Below are positions 14,201 to 22,876 of a stretch of DNA of 24,139 nucleotides, in pieces; within the stretch, counting starts at the first letter, position 1; each line of letters starts with the position of its first letter. Both the position numbers and the translations under genes were made by a program. The DNA lies in assembly GCA_964542305.1 (NCBI GenBank), contig CAZITX010000026.1:1-24139 (forward strand), given 5' to 3'. This DNA is from DMER64 sp964542305. GTDB lineage: Bacteria; Bacteroidota; Bacteroidia; Bacteroidales; UBA932. The notes beneath the pieces were generated by a model. The model made no database searches. It saw only the letters and a program-made list of their open reading frames with translations, and was not told the DNA's origin.

Positions 14201-16362
14201 TGCAGGACTTCAGTGATTACGGTATCTGCGTCTTGTATTAAATGGCAGGTCAGGGGCAGGTTCTGGTCAAAACCGTTGCTGTTTTGAACGGAGAAATGTA
14301 AAAAAGGTTCTTTTTCACGGATCAGGATGTTGTTGTGGACGGCTTCTTTAGGGAGAGAATAATTGGCTTTTATGGTATAACGGAAACCGGAAACCGGCAA
14401 AAACGTCTTTTTTTGTTGTGTTTCACCGGTTATATCAACAACGGATATATCCAGTTCCAGTATGCCGTGAAGGGATGTGTCACCGGGAGGCCTCAAAGCC
14501 GGGAATGCAAATTGGAATTCACCTTCTTCCCCGGTTTTCAGGGTATCTGAAAAGATCAGTCCTTCTTTCTCCCCGGGTGTTGTGGAATGAACGTAATAAG
14601 GTCTGAAAGGTGACCTGAAAAACACGCGGCAATGAACGGTGGCATTAGCAAGCGGAAATCCGGCATAATTGAAAACCACGCCTTGTTGTACGATGGTATC
14701 GTTAAAAGCATATGCCTGGCGTACGGGGGATAAAGCCAGTGTAAAGGAAGGTCTTGTGTACTCTTCTATTTGAATGTGAGCCGAAGCTCCCGGAAATGTA
14801 ATACTATGGGAGCCGTTCATGCGGGTGGGGCCGGGACGAAAAAACCCGCTGAACGATCCAAAATCATTGGTCTGGACGTGAATCGTATCCAGTGTGTCAC
14901 GGTAATTGAGGTTGTTTCTTAGAACCACAGTATATATTTCTCCTGCAGCCGGCCGGCATTTTCCTTCTTTGTACCGGGTAACAATGCCCTTGAAGAAGAG
15001 AGTGTCCGTATTTTTATAAAGCTTTCTGTCTGTAAAAAGGGCGGCAGAAGTCACTTCATTTTCGCCGTTTCCGTATTGAAAATCCCACGGACGAATAGTA
15101 AAAGGAACAGAAAACGTATCCGGAACGGCTGTGTTTTCTGACGGGACACTCAGCCGGAACGATTCCCCGGACCTGACATTCAGCGCGGTAAACCCGTCGG
15201 GTTCCAGGGGGAAAGGCTCTCGGGTATTGTTTACAAAACGGACCTCCACCTTATGAAAAGGGTTACCGCTTTGCAGGTCTGTGGCATAGACATATCCCGT
15301 ATCATTCAGGGCACGAAACAAGGCGGCTACTTTCCCTGAATAAAAAGAGGCTTCGGTGGTTGTTTTTCCTTTTTTGATGTTGATGGTATAAGACCCTTCC
15401 GGGGGAACGGTTATGTGGACTGTATCTGTAAGCGCCCGGTAAACGGGAAAGTCCGGGTAACGAACTGTTTTGCTTAACTTTCGTTTTCCTTGTTCGTCCA
15501 GAATTTTTAATTTGTAACGCTTTATATTTCTGCGTGTTATTATCAATTCTGCTTTCGAACCGGGATACAGCTGCTTTTTTATTTGCAGATCAAGAGCTGG
15601 TTGGGTAAGGAAATCTGTTAAGTCTGAGAATGATTCCCTGATCGGACTTTTGGGAAATCTCTTGTACGCTTCCCTGCTCAATTCCAGTGCTTTCTGGTAT
15701 TGTTGGTCTTCTGTCAGCCAACGGACTTTTTCCAGGTAAACGTGAGAGATCGGTTCTGTTTCCGGGTATTGTTCAATCAGACTATCCAGTCCGGCTTTTT
15801 TCAATTCACCGGAAGCAGGCAGTGAAATCAATTGCCTGTATTTTGCCGCAATCAGGTTATGTGGAACGTTCCCCTGCCCCTGTTCCAGCATGTAGATCAA
15901 TGCCGGGTAATCCTCTAAAACGAAAAGAGCCAATTCATAAAGATTCGAGCAGGGAAATACCAAAGGGTTGTTGAACAGCCGGTTTTGGTAAGTAGATGCA
16001 GGGATCTTTAATATTTCTGACGATTTTGCCGGTAATTCCGTTCCGTATTTTCCCCGTTGTTCCGGGAAACGGGTATAAAGAAACAGGTAATGTACAACCC
16101 GGCCTTCTGCCGTATTGTCAAATAAGGGTGCATATTCCTTATACTTTTGAAAAATACGCGGGCGGGCAGTCCGGTCAATGGAAGTTTCCATTAACATCAT
16201 GCTGTCCATCAGGGAAAGCATCCGGGGATAATCCGGGATCCGGGCCGATTGGTTAAAGGCTTCCTTCATCCGCACCAGGGCCGCGGCAGGATGGTCTGCA
16301 TCCTGCCCTCCGGCTGCCAGTGGAAGCAGGATCATCAATAACAGTCCTGCGTATTTTTTCAT
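11263..16362 (-). CDS. Alpha-2-macroglobulin-like protein, secreted
   Basis: This large envelope protein (1699 residues) is related to bacterial alpha-2-macroglobulins, which trap or inhibit proteases. The start is the ATG at 16362, 5 nt after the HAD stop, giving a signal peptide (MKKYAGLLLMILLPLAAGGQ). The open frame to 16482 lies within the upstream gene and is rejected. No lipobox Cys follows the signal. A long array of MG-type beta domains leads to the A2M domain (about 985-1035, with FEETLAFLPHLLPDSTGLVP). An alpha-helical toroid-like region (about 1175-1480) follows, then a C-terminal receptor-binding-like domain. At the usual thioester site the sequence is SLCEPSG (Cys1194), lacking the CxEQ motif, so no thioester should form. 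A Pro/Glu/Trp-rich linker with a 10-residue duplication (EQSAWDMTPP/EQSAWEEIPA) sits just before the A2M domain, where bait regions lie. It is last in an operon with a metalloprotease. Confidence 0.88.
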   Translation of the reverse strand: MKKYAGLLLMILLPLAAGGQDADHPAAALVRMKEAFNQSARIPDYPRMLSLMDSMMLMETSIDRTARPRIFQKYKEYAPLFDNTAEGRVVHYLFLYTRFPEQRGKYGTELPAKSSEILKIPASTYQNRLFNNPLVFPCSNLYELALFVLEDYPALIYMLEQGQGNVPHNLIAAKYRQLISLPASGELKKAGLDSLIEQYPETEPISHVYLEKVRWLTEDQQYQKALELSREAYKRFPKSPIRESFSDLTDFLTQPALDLQIKKQLYPGSKAELIITRRNIKRYKLKILDEQGKRKLSKTVRYPDFPVYRALTDTVHITVPPEGSYTINIKKGKTTTEASFYSGKVAALFRALNDTGYVYATDLQSGNPFHKVEVRFVNNTREPFPLEPDGFTALNVRSGESFRLSVPSENTAVPDTFSVPFTIRPWDFQYGNGENEVTSAALFTDRKLYKNTDTLFFKGIVTRYKEGKCRPAAGEIYTVVLRNNLNYRDTLDTIHVQTNDFGSFSGFFRPGPTRMNGSHSITFPGASAHIQIEEYTRPSFTLALSPVRQAYAFNDTIVQQGVVFNYAGFPLANATVHCRVFFRSPFRPYYVHSTTPGEKEGLIFSDTLKTGEEGEFQFAFPALRPPGDTSLHGILELDISVVDITGETQQKKTFLPVSGFRYTIKANYSLPKEAVHNNILIREKEPFLHFSVQNSNGFDQNLPLTCHLIQDADTVITEVLHSGQLYQPPWDTMTSGRWEIAAAMDGAAPFSDTFFLLSLTDTISPADTALFFCPLEGEPPAFLLGTVNKPLYVLAECYAGGSLISKNNLVLNPGMKTYTFPELPVGENLPELRLVAVRDGQYLEFHHRWEKPAQELLPLHFVSLRRDTEPYSQESFGIKLPGQENAEVLVSIFNKSTDRLTPNRFDYRAARKPDVPIPAIRYHFMNLSTAFDKRGSVPGLYYTAQQNAVASNTTPREQSAWDMTPPEQSAWEEIPAPDETGSEFLVRSDFEETLAFLPHLLPDSTGLVPVTFQTNGLLGTFRILALAHTTDGKSNTAEDILLVRKEVMAIPSFPAYLREQDRIEMTVPVINLTLSAVEGNAFLVIGENQQEIQPARLLPSERTFFSWDYTTPPVTGERVPLLEITAGFESPRHSDAQQNILPVLPQKEQITRARTRILTGNDVVTLVKQNKNSRATLDVTTPFTAALQAIPSLCEPSGNDLTAWISAFYANNTGARLLQEFPTILPSLDKAPEGQASAFQKNARLTEILISQTPWADYPGREAERIRRLKRLDDPRYMSSFNEKALEYLGSLQKADGGFSWFPGMESSYSLTLHFLEITGNLKEKGVNTGKEERLQVLVEKAVHYADSLFAKRYRDDVAPEVTLDVLTYFYIRSAFPEIQARNDVQKVKARYAGLLKESWKGATVAEKVFLAVILERSDHLLERSDQKDVLAQVLSSLREFAVCDQDRGCYFPNAVPYDGLMYSEMKVHALLLRLFRNDPTIKNGLTRWLLDRKENQIWGSGPSTTDVIHALLYYGNEETKEVPRYETVVRGTTYTVRNRSQAPLYVTLYEQILEDLREAQPFANGMEIRRAYYRLSDNALITEKDTLKRGDRIVARYFITNEQERSFVHMNVSHAACLIPESETSGYRWNASGSWYREVKTGSTQYFFQTLSRGEQVIEERFYVTQTGVFQQGSIQIQSLFAPRYRSFSPGKTLVVAN

Positions 16363-16367
16363 ACAAC

Positions 16368-16985
16368 CTATAAGGTTAACAAATCCCGGGGGTGTTCCAG
16401 GTAAAACTCGGCAGGCATATCCTCTCCGTTCCTGGTTCCCCATAATGCAAGTGCAAAAGAGGTGCCGGCCGCATGTGCACATAATTGGTCGTTGTACGTG
16501 TCACCTACAAATAGCACGTTGGACGGATCTGCCTCCGTTTTTTCCAGGAACAGCCACATGGGATCCGGGGCAGGTTTGTGTTTTGGGGCATCTTCAGCAC
16601 ATATGGTCAGTGTAAAATAATGCATCCATTCAGACAAATGCCGGTCGGAATCAAACTCAGCTCTGTTACGCGAGGTGATCACTCCCATAACCACTCCTTT
16701 TTTGTGAAGGGATTCCAGTACTTCCTCAATACCGTCAAACGGCCGGGTAAGGGATGTCAGTGTCTGGAAATTTTCCTCCCACAAAAGAGCAGCCTTTTCC
16801 GGGTCTTTGAATCCCAGTTTGAGTACCGCCTGGAAACTGGGTATTCCAAAATATGGATACAGTTCCCGGAGGGTCATCTCTTTTCCCAGTTCACTCAGGA
16901 TGGTCTTCTGCAGGGATACCATGCCGGTTTTTTCACTGTCCAGCAAAGTCCCGTCTACGTCAAAAACAATATGCGTAAAATTCAC
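16368..16985 (-). CDS. HAD-family phosphatase, phosphoglycolate phosphatase-like
   Basis: This is a cytosolic hydrolase of 205 residues in the haloacid dehalogenase superfamily (subfamily IA). Motif I is DVDGTLLDS (Asp9 nucleophile, Asp11), motif II is the Thr in GVITSRN, motif III is the Lys in KHKPAPDP and motif IV is VGDTYNDQLCA. A small helical cap lies at about residues 15-85. The likely chemistry is removal of phosphate from a small metabolite, perhaps phosphoglycolate or a nucleotide; the substrate cannot be told. The start is GTG at 16985 and overlaps the TAG of the metalloprotease by one base (TAGTG). No later start would keep motif I. A macroglobulin gene follows after 5 nt. Its presence between two envelope genes is functionally puzzling. 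Confidence 0.9.
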   Translation of the reverse strand: MNFTHIVFDVDGTLLDSEKTGMVSLQKTILSELGKEMTLRELYPYFGIPSFQAVLKLGFKDPEKAALLWEENFQTLTSLTRPFDGIEEVLESLHKKGVVMGVITSRNRAEFDSDRHLSEWMHYFTLTICAEDAPKHKPAPDPMWLFLEKTEADPSNVLFVGDTYNDQLCAHAAGTSFALALWGTRNGEDMPAEFYLEHPRDLLTL

Positions 16986-19459
16986 TACAAGTCTTCAATG
17001 GTTTGATAAAGGAATTGATAATGTGCACGGGTACGGTCATCGCCTTTGGCACGTTTGAGCTCTTTCCCGATCTTTTGCAGTTCAGACATTGCCAGACTCT
17101 TAATGTCATTGTTTTCAATGGAGGCCTCGGCTCTGCGGTAACGGGCAGCTTCAGGGGCAGCGTTTCCGTTATCTTCTTTGGGTTTGACCAGTTCACAAAG
17201 TGTATTGATATAAATGTTCTGCAGGCTTCTGCGGTAAATGTCCGTATCTCCGTAATCCTTGAAAATACTTCGGTTCATATCGGAGAAAAAGGCTTCCAAA
17301 GAATAGGCTTCTACCCCCAGTTGTTCTTCCGCACGGAGCATCCGTACCAGGACGTTTTTATTGACAAGTCCGGTAACGGCGCTTTGTTGCAGATTTTCCA
17401 TAACAGCCAGGCGATTGGTTGGCAATAATTCTGCCAGGTAGCCGGGCAGAATCCACTGCGGGGTTGTAAAAATATGCCGGTCCAGAAACGCCATGGCTTC
17501 CTTTTGCTTCTCACGGGGAACCGGTACGTAAACAGGTCCTTCCTGCTCTACGGTTTTCACATCTGTGAAAACGCCTCCGACCCATTTTGAAACATGACCA
17601 ATATAACGGTTAAACTGGGTAGTGATCTGGGGATAAAGTGTGGTTAGTCCCCTGTAATTCTCGTTCGGGACCTTTGTCCATTCCGGAAGGTTTGCCAGGA
17701 TGACTTTCATATTCCTGATTCCCAACTCACAAGTTTCCATTTGATTGTCTCCAAGATCTTCTGACTGTGCACGGGGATCATTCAGCCCGGATTCCGCCCC
17801 TCCGTTAAAACGTACATAAGGATCCTTTGTTTTTTCAATGACCCACTTGTTCAGATAAGGGATCTCTTCTTCCGCATCGGCAAATTGGTAAAAACGCCTG
17901 TAACCCCATTCAATGGCCCAGTAATCGTAATGGCTTATACGAGGGAAAAGCAATTCTCGCGGCATATTGTCTTCCGGTTGTACCACAAAATTGAACCGGG
18001 AATAATCCATGATGGAAGTGGTATGCCCGTTGGCAGCCAGGAATTCGGGATCGCGCAGCTGGTTGGTCGTATAATAAGCTGTTGCTCCAAAATTGTGACG
18101 CAGTCCCAGTGTGTGTCCCACTTCGTGTGAAGAAACAAACCGGACGAGTTGTCCCATAAGTTCTGTGGGAAATGTCATGGACCGTGCCTGGGGATCCACG
18201 GCGGCACATTGTACGAAATACCAGTTGTGTACCAGGCTCATCACGTTGTGGTACCAGTTGATGTGACTTTCAATGATTTCGCCCGAACGGGGATCGCTTA
18301 CGTGCGGACCGCTTGCATTGGCTATGGTCGAAGGTTTATAGACGATTGCCGAGTTTCTGGCATCCTCCAGGCTCCAGCTGGGATCTTCCTGGGGAGTGGG
18401 TGCCTCCAATGCATATATGGCATTCTTGAAACCTGCTTTTTCGAAGACAGGTTGCCAGTCATTCACACCCTGGATCAGGTAGGGGACCCATTCTTTGGGG
18501 GTGGTGGGATCAATATAAAATACAATGGGTTTTGCGGGTTCCACCAGTTCACCCCTTTTGTATTTTTCCAAATCTTCCGGTTTGGGTTCCAACCGCCAGC
18601 GGGCGATCATACGCATGGTTTTGATCCCTTGCGGATTCTTGTCAAAATCCGTGTAATTGGATGTAAAGAATCCCACGCGCTCGTCAAAATACCGGGGTTG
18701 CATGGGCTCTTTGGGAAGAAGCACCAGCGAGCAGTTGATCTCGAAGGTCAGCGGATCATCGTTTTCCTGGAGAGCGTATGTTTTGATGCTGCGAAGTTCG
18801 GTATTGATGGGAAATGATTTTACGCTCTTAACATAGGAACGGTCTTTTTGCAAAGCCGTCATTTTGGCCGATTTTTTCTGCCTTTTGCTAAAATACAGGC
18901 TTTCGTTGTCGCTGTTTACCAGGTCCGTAACGTCTATAAGTGACAGGGTGCTGTCTGCATTGATTGCCTTGATGTCAAAAGAAGCGATCAGCGCCGGCCG
19001 GTTGGAGCGGGTAACGTTATAGTACATGGCCTGAGTTGTATCCCTGGATTGTTCGCGGGCAAGCACTTTGGTCAGGAACAGGTTGTTGTCCGGACCTTTC
19101 TCAAATCGCAACATGCCGCTGTTAATCTGGTCTCCGGCATATCCAAAGAAATTAGCGCGGAATCCCGCAGGGGTTTCGGACATTCGGGTTACCATAAGGA
19201 TGTCCCTTCCAATCAGGGAATCGGGTATACCTATATAATATTTCTTATCCTGGGAATACACAGGGGTCATACCCTCCATAACGGTAGTCCCGTCTTTAAT
19301 GAATTCCTCCAGCTTTGCCGGAGTTTTGTCCTCTGATTTGGACTCGGCTTTGTTTTCGGTTTTGTTGTCTTGTTGGTCCGGATTTCTGCGCTGTGCGGTG
19401 ACGGTTTGTACGGAAAAAGCCAGAACTGCCAATAAAATAATGGTTTTGGTCAGTTTCAT
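16985..19459 (-). CDS. Secreted zinc-dependent metalloprotease (DUF4953/DUF5117 type)
   Basis: This exported metzincin-like protease has 824 residues. A signal peptide (MKLTKTIILLAVLAFSVQTVTAQ) is followed by a low-complexity Asn/Lys/Glu/Asp linker (about 24-50). The middle region (about 55-400) matches the DUF5118/DUF5117 pattern of Bacteroidota proteases. The zinc site is HEVGHTLGLRH at residues 445-455, giving ligands His445, His449 and His455 with catalytic Glu446. The Met-turn-like segment is TSIMDYSRF. The C-terminal third is the DUF4953 part. It starts at the ATG at 19459, 16 nt after the CotH-like gene, and is followed at once by the HAD gene. It probably acts in the periplasm or outside the cell. 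The physiological substrate is unknown; the neighbouring macroglobulin homologue is a natural candidate partner. Confidence 0.92.
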   Translation of the reverse strand: MKLTKTIILLAVLAFSVQTVTAQRRNPDQQDNKTENKAESKSEDKTPAKLEEFIKDGTTVMEGMTPVYSQDKKYYIGIPDSLIGRDILMVTRMSETPAGFRANFFGYAGDQINSGMLRFEKGPDNNLFLTKVLAREQSRDTTQAMYYNVTRSNRPALIASFDIKAINADSTLSLIDVTDLVNSDNESLYFSKRQKKSAKMTALQKDRSYVKSVKSFPINTELRSIKTYALQENDDPLTFEINCSLVLLPKEPMQPRYFDERVGFFTSNYTDFDKNPQGIKTMRMIARWRLEPKPEDLEKYKRGELVEPAKPIVFYIDPTTPKEWVPYLIQGVNDWQPVFEKAGFKNAIYALEAPTPQEDPSWSLEDARNSAIVYKPSTIANASGPHVSDPRSGEIIESHINWYHNVMSLVHNWYFVQCAAVDPQARSMTFPTELMGQLVRFVSSHEVGHTLGLRHNFGATAYYTTNQLRDPEFLAANGHTTSIMDYSRFNFVVQPEDNMPRELLFPRISHYDYWAIEWGYRRFYQFADAEEEIPYLNKWVIEKTKDPYVRFNGGAESGLNDPRAQSEDLGDNQMETCELGIRNMKVILANLPEWTKVPNENYRGLTTLYPQITTQFNRYIGHVSKWVGGVFTDVKTVEQEGPVYVPVPREKQKEAMAFLDRHIFTTPQWILPGYLAELLPTNRLAVMENLQQSAVTGLVNKNVLVRMLRAEEQLGVEAYSLEAFFSDMNRSIFKDYGDTDIYRRSLQNIYINTLCELVKPKEDNGNAAPEAARYRRAEASIENNDIKSLAMSELQKIGKELKRAKGDDRTRAHYQFLYQTIEDL

Positions 19460-19475
19460 AATGGTTTGTTGAGGT

Positions 19476-21374
19476 TTATAAAGCGTTTATTTGTTGATCC
19501 AGGGTTTGTATGCGTTCCACAATAATGTTCCGCATACGTTCTACTGCCTGGGTATATGTCAGGGGTTCGTCTCCGTTGATGAGGTTTCCCCCGTTCATGT
19601 TCCTGTCTTCGGTAGGATCCCACATTTTGAAATTCAAATCTGCAGAATAGCTCAAACGTTCGTACTCTGCATCCAGGAAACCCGGAATTTCATCGAATTT
19701 CGGTTTCAGCAAGTTCCAGCGTTCTTTAGCCAGGGCGACGAATTCAGGGTCTTTGAAAAATTGTTTGTACCAAATGGCCTGTGTCATAAAGAGTTTTCCC
19801 TGGGCTTGGGGAGAAGCATTGTAGGAAAAGGTTCCCCAGTCAAAATCCCAAATAGGGCCGGCAAAAAGTTTGGTGTCTTTATCCTTGTGCATATAAACAC
19901 TTCCGGGATTGGCCAGTTCGTGGTTGATGCATAGTTCAAAAACGATCCAATAGTCCACAAACGACTGCATATCCACGAATTTCCTGTACCCCTCTTCCGG
20001 ATCTTTAAAGGCCGGCCCGTATATGGCTGCTCCGGCCTGATCAATATAATCTTTGATCCAGTTGATCTGAGCTACGCTGATGTCGTCTTCGTCCGGGAAT
20101 TTAACGGCAAAGGGAATCCCGCTTTGTTGTACACTCTGGCCGTGAGGGGAAAACCACTGAATTTCGTTGTCAAAGTGAAAGTCAAGCTCAAGGATATACC
20201 CGTCATCGGAAATGTTTACTCTGTTTTTATCTTCCTTGATGTGCTCAACCAACATGTAATTGCCCTGGTGACGACCGTTAAAAATCAATTCCACAATCTC
20301 GTTGCGGGGTGTCCATGCCAGGGAAGTGGATTGAGCAATTTTGAAAGCCATACGGTTCCGGAGCATAGTCCGGTCCATGAAATTGGCCAGCAACACCCAG
20401 CGTTTGTGTTTGGGCATGCCCAGCAGGGGAGTTTTACTGTCCAGTTTTAGCGCATAAGGTTTTTTTGGCCACAACCAGGTAGTATTGCCCCTCCCGCGGA
20501 TCTCTGTTGCCATTTGGGGAAGGTCTTCAAACGAGCCCATTCCCTGGATACGGATGGTCGCATTCATCCAGTCATCTTTGGATGTTACAGGGGCTCCGTT
20601 TTCCGTGTTGATTATCATTACCGGGATTCCCGTAAAATGAACGATTCCTGTTTTATAGGAAAGTATGGTGCCTTCGTTGGTCTCTACTGTATATTCCACG
20701 GGTTGCGAAAAATCCTGAACCGTTTTTCCGCTTTCCTGAACCACTCCGTTCACCTTAACGGGGTTGCCGCTTGTGAAAGAAGCTGTCAGATGCAGATCCT
20801 CCAGCCATACCGGGATGTTTCCTTCTATTGTATGTTGATAAATCTCTTCTGCAGAGTTTATATCCAGCCGGACATCTTCTTTCAGCGAAGGGTTGAGTTC
20901 CTTTGAAAAATAGAAATCACTGATTCCTGCATGACTCATAGAGCTTATCACTTGAAAAACTCCGGAAGTGATCATGGAAGTGCCGTATCCCGCACGGGAG
21001 GTGATCAGGCACAAGACCACAGCGTTTTTGTAGGTCAGACGTACCCCGTTGTCCTGTAAACGGACTTCGTAAACACCTGCTTCTTGTGAGGGAACTATGC
21101 TTTGAATTGAAAAATACTCGGGTTGACGAGTGGTCCCCTGGATGCGCAATTCAATTTGACATTGCTCAGAGGTGATGTCATAAACGAATTCGGCTGCGGG
21201 TTCTTCAACCCGGAACAGAAAAGAAGCTGTACCTTCCAGCGGCACTATAATTTGCTGTTCATCCACAGACAAACTAATTAACCGGGCGTCTTTTTCCGTT
21301 TTGTCTGGATCTGGTGTTTTGGTGCAGGCAGCTGCCAGAAAGGCAACAGCAAATAAGAGGTAATGTATTTTCAT
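19476..21374 (-). CDS. CotH-like kinase-fold lipoprotein
   Basis: This is a 632-residue surface or periplasmic lipoprotein. The start is the ATG at 21374 (MKIHYLLFAVAFLAAACTK); the frame extends to a TTG at 21404, but the ATG places the signal peptide correctly. The lipobox LAAAC puts the lipidated Cys near residue 17. The N-terminal part (about 30-250) is beta-rich and looks like Ig-like repeats. The CotH domain (about 255-630) shows RGRGNTTWLWPKKPYALKL, RWVLLANFMDRTMLRNRMAF, GNYMLVEHIKED, and GPIWDFDWG with its acidic residues. CotH proteins in Bacillus spores are atypical protein kinases. The Bacteroidota homologues have no established role, though some sit near carbohydrate-degrading genes. 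It heads the operon with the metalloprotease and is divergent from a GH5 gene, 74 bp apart. Confidence 0.9.
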   Translation of the reverse strand: MKIHYLLFAVAFLAAACTKTPDPDKTEKDARLISLSVDEQQIIVPLEGTASFLFRVEEPAAEFVYDITSEQCQIELRIQGTTRQPEYFSIQSIVPSQEAGVYEVRLQDNGVRLTYKNAVVLCLITSRAGYGTSMITSGVFQVISSMSHAGISDFYFSKELNPSLKEDVRLDINSAEEIYQHTIEGNIPVWLEDLHLTASFTSGNPVKVNGVVQESGKTVQDFSQPVEYTVETNEGTILSYKTGIVHFTGIPVMIINTENGAPVTSKDDWMNATIRIQGMGSFEDLPQMATEIRGRGNTTWLWPKKPYALKLDSKTPLLGMPKHKRWVLLANFMDRTMLRNRMAFKIAQSTSLAWTPRNEIVELIFNGRHQGNYMLVEHIKEDKNRVNISDDGYILELDFHFDNEIQWFSPHGQSVQQSGIPFAVKFPDEDDISVAQINWIKDYIDQAGAAIYGPAFKDPEEGYRKFVDMQSFVDYWIVFELCINHELANPGSVYMHKDKDTKLFAGPIWDFDWGTFSYNASPQAQGKLFMTQAIWYKQFFKDPEFVALAKERWNLLKPKFDEIPGFLDAEYERLSYSADLNFKMWDPTEDRNMNGGNLINGDEPLTYTQAVERMRNIIVERIQTLDQQINAL

Positions 21375-21392
21375 TCTAAAAAGGACATATGC

Positions 21393-21424
21393 TTTGGGTT
21401 GCAAGTTATAAAATTTTACCTTTA
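21393..21424 (+). promoter_or_regulatory. Promoter of the GH5 gene
   Basis: TTTG at 21393-21396 and TACCTTTA at 21417-21424 are 20 bp apart. They match the Bacteroidota -33 TTTG and 7 of the 8 positions of -7 TAnnTTTG. The predicted start lies about 18 nt before the ATG at 21449. The promoter sits in the 74-bp gap shared with the divergent CotH-like gene, whose own promoter I could not identify. Confidence 0.6.
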
Positions 21425-21448
21425 CACTACTATAAAACCGCTACAGTC

Positions 21449-22696
21449 ATGTTAAAACGTTTATTTTTTACCGGATTTTCAATCTTGTTGATAGCTTGTA
21501 CTTCTTTGAAAGATGAAGTTGCGGTCATTGATTTCATAGAAGTTGACGGTCCCCACCTGGTGCTCAAAGGAGAAAAATATTTCATCAAAGGCACCAACCT
21601 GGGCAATTGGCTGAATCCGGAAGGGTATATGTTCAGTTTTAAAAAAACGAATTCCGCAAGCTGGATAGATCAAATGTTTTGCCAATTGGCAGGTCCTGAT
21701 TTTACAGCGGATTTCTGGCGCCAATTCAAGGAACGGTACATAACCCGGGAAGATATTGATTTTATCGCCTCCACCGGGGCAAACACCATACGGCTTCCTT
21801 TTCACTACAAACTTTTTACGGATGAGGATTTTATGGGACTGACCGTTTCCCAGGACGGATTTGTCCGCATAGACAGTATCGTTTCCTGGTGCCGCCGGGC
21901 CGGTTTACACCTGATCCTGGATATGCACGATGCCCCTGGCGGCCAGACAGGGGACAATATTGACGACAGTCACGGCTATCCCTGGCTGTTTGAAAGCGAG
22001 ACCAATCAACAACTTTTTTGTGATATTTGGAAAAGGATTGCAACCCGTTACCATGACGAGCCGGTCATCCTGGGCTACGACTTGCTGAATGAACCCATAG
22101 CACCGTATTTCAGTAATAAAGATGAGCTCAATGCCATGCTTGAACCTTTGTACAAAAGGGCAGTGTCAGAGATCCGCAAAGTGGATACGAATCACATAGT
22201 CATACTGGGAGCCCCTCAATGGAACAGTAACTTCAATCCTTTTACGGACTGGACTTTTGACAATAAGATAATGTATTCCTGCCACCGTTACGGAGGAGAT
22301 GCGACAACAGATGCGATCTCCCATTTTATTGAATTCAGAAATAAAACCAATTTACCAATGTATATGGGTGAGATCGGGCACAACACTCTGGAGTGGATGG
22401 AAGCCTTTTGCAGGGTAATGGAAGAAAACAACATAGGGTATACATTCTGGCCGTATAAAAAAATGGGAGGATCTTGTTTCGTTTCTATTAGTACTCCTGA
22501 AAACTGGGAGCAGGTGGTCGCCTTTTCCGAAGCCTCAAGAGATACGTATGCCGCTATCAGGGAGGCCCGGCCTGACCAGGAGCTGAGCCGACGTTCGATG
22601 AAAAATCTTCTGGAGTTGTGTTTGTTTGAAAATTGCAGCGTTGAAGAGGATTACGTAAGAGCACTGCGCCTGGAAAAAGAAAGAACAGACAACTAG
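21449..22696 (+). CDS. Glycoside hydrolase family 5 lipoprotein
   Basis: This is a 415-residue retaining endo-beta-glycanase-like enzyme of the cellulase (GH5) family, likely anchored in the envelope. The start is the ATG at 21449 (MLKRLFFTGFSILLIACTS), which yields a signal peptide with lipobox LIAC; the upstream frame from 21389 is rejected. The (beta/alpha)8 barrel begins FIKGTNLGNWL. Conserved GH5 segments include NTIRLPFHY, LHLILDMHDAPGGQ, the acid/base Glu215 in DLLNEP, MYSCHRY, and the nucleophile Glu308 in MGEIG. A Trp in YTFWPYKKM matches the substrate platform. The substrate could be beta-glucan, mannan or a similar polymer and cannot be told from sequence. No SusC/SusD pair is in view. 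The neighbouring CotH-like gene is divergent. Confidence 0.93.
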   Translation: MLKRLFFTGFSILLIACTSLKDEVAVIDFIEVDGPHLVLKGEKYFIKGTNLGNWLNPEGYMFSFKKTNSASWIDQMFCQLAGPDFTADFWRQFKERYITREDIDFIASTGANTIRLPFHYKLFTDEDFMGLTVSQDGFVRIDSIVSWCRRAGLHLILDMHDAPGGQTGDNIDDSHGYPWLFESETNQQLFCDIWKRIATRYHDEPVILGYDLLNEPIAPYFSNKDELNAMLEPLYKRAVSEIRKVDTNHIVILGAPQWNSNFNPFTDWTFDNKIMYSCHRYGGDATTDAISHFIEFRNKTNLPMYMGEIGHNTLEWMEAFCRVMEENNIGYTFWPYKKMGGSCFVSISTPENWEQVVAFSEASRDTYAAIREARPDQELSRRSMKNLLELCLFENCSVEEDYVRALRLEKERTDN

Positions 22697-22711
22697 AAGC
22701 GTTGTCTGTTC
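22683..22711 (+). terminator. 11-bp hairpin over the GH5 stop codon
   Basis: GAACAGACAAC (22683-22693) and GTTGTCTGTTC (22701-22711) are perfectly complementary, with a 7-nt loop that contains the TAG stop (22694-22696). No T-run follows. It may end transcription or protect the 3' end of the mRNA. Confidence 0.5.
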
Positions 22712-22809
22712 AGACCCATTTAACCTAAAACCTAATAGATGAAAAAAACTATCTGTCTTAATAGTTTGCAAACGGCGTGCCAAACTTTTAGAAAGAGGCA
22801 GAAATATTT

Positions 22810-22840
22810 TTTGCTATTTCCCTGTGTTGTTATATCTTTG
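22810..22840 (+). promoter_or_regulatory. Strong promoter of the SPFH operon
   Basis: TTTG (22810-22813) and TATCTTTG (22833-22840) are 19 bp apart, a perfect match to the Bacteroidota -33/-7 consensus. The predicted start falls at about 22847, some 30 nt before the ATG at 22877. Between the GH5 hairpin and this promoter (22712-22809) I see nothing else. Confidence 0.8.
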
Positions 22841-22860
22841 TGATATCAAAATAATATCAC
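22840..22860. promoter_or_regulatory. Palindromic operator-like site at the transcription start
   Basis: GTGATAT (22840-22846) and ATATCAC (22854-22860) form a perfect inverted repeat with a 7-bp spacer. It begins at the last base of the -7 box and spans the predicted start, the position expected of a repressor site. The Arc-type protein of the same operon is one possible ligand, but this is inference. It could instead act as a 5' mRNA hairpin. Confidence 0.55.
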
Positions 22861-22876
22861 TTAACAATACAAAGAA

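Noticed and set aside
16363..16482. N-terminal extension of the macroglobulin frame by 40 residues
   Set aside because: It lies inside the HAD gene. The ATG at 16362 gives a proper signal peptide directly after the HAD stop.
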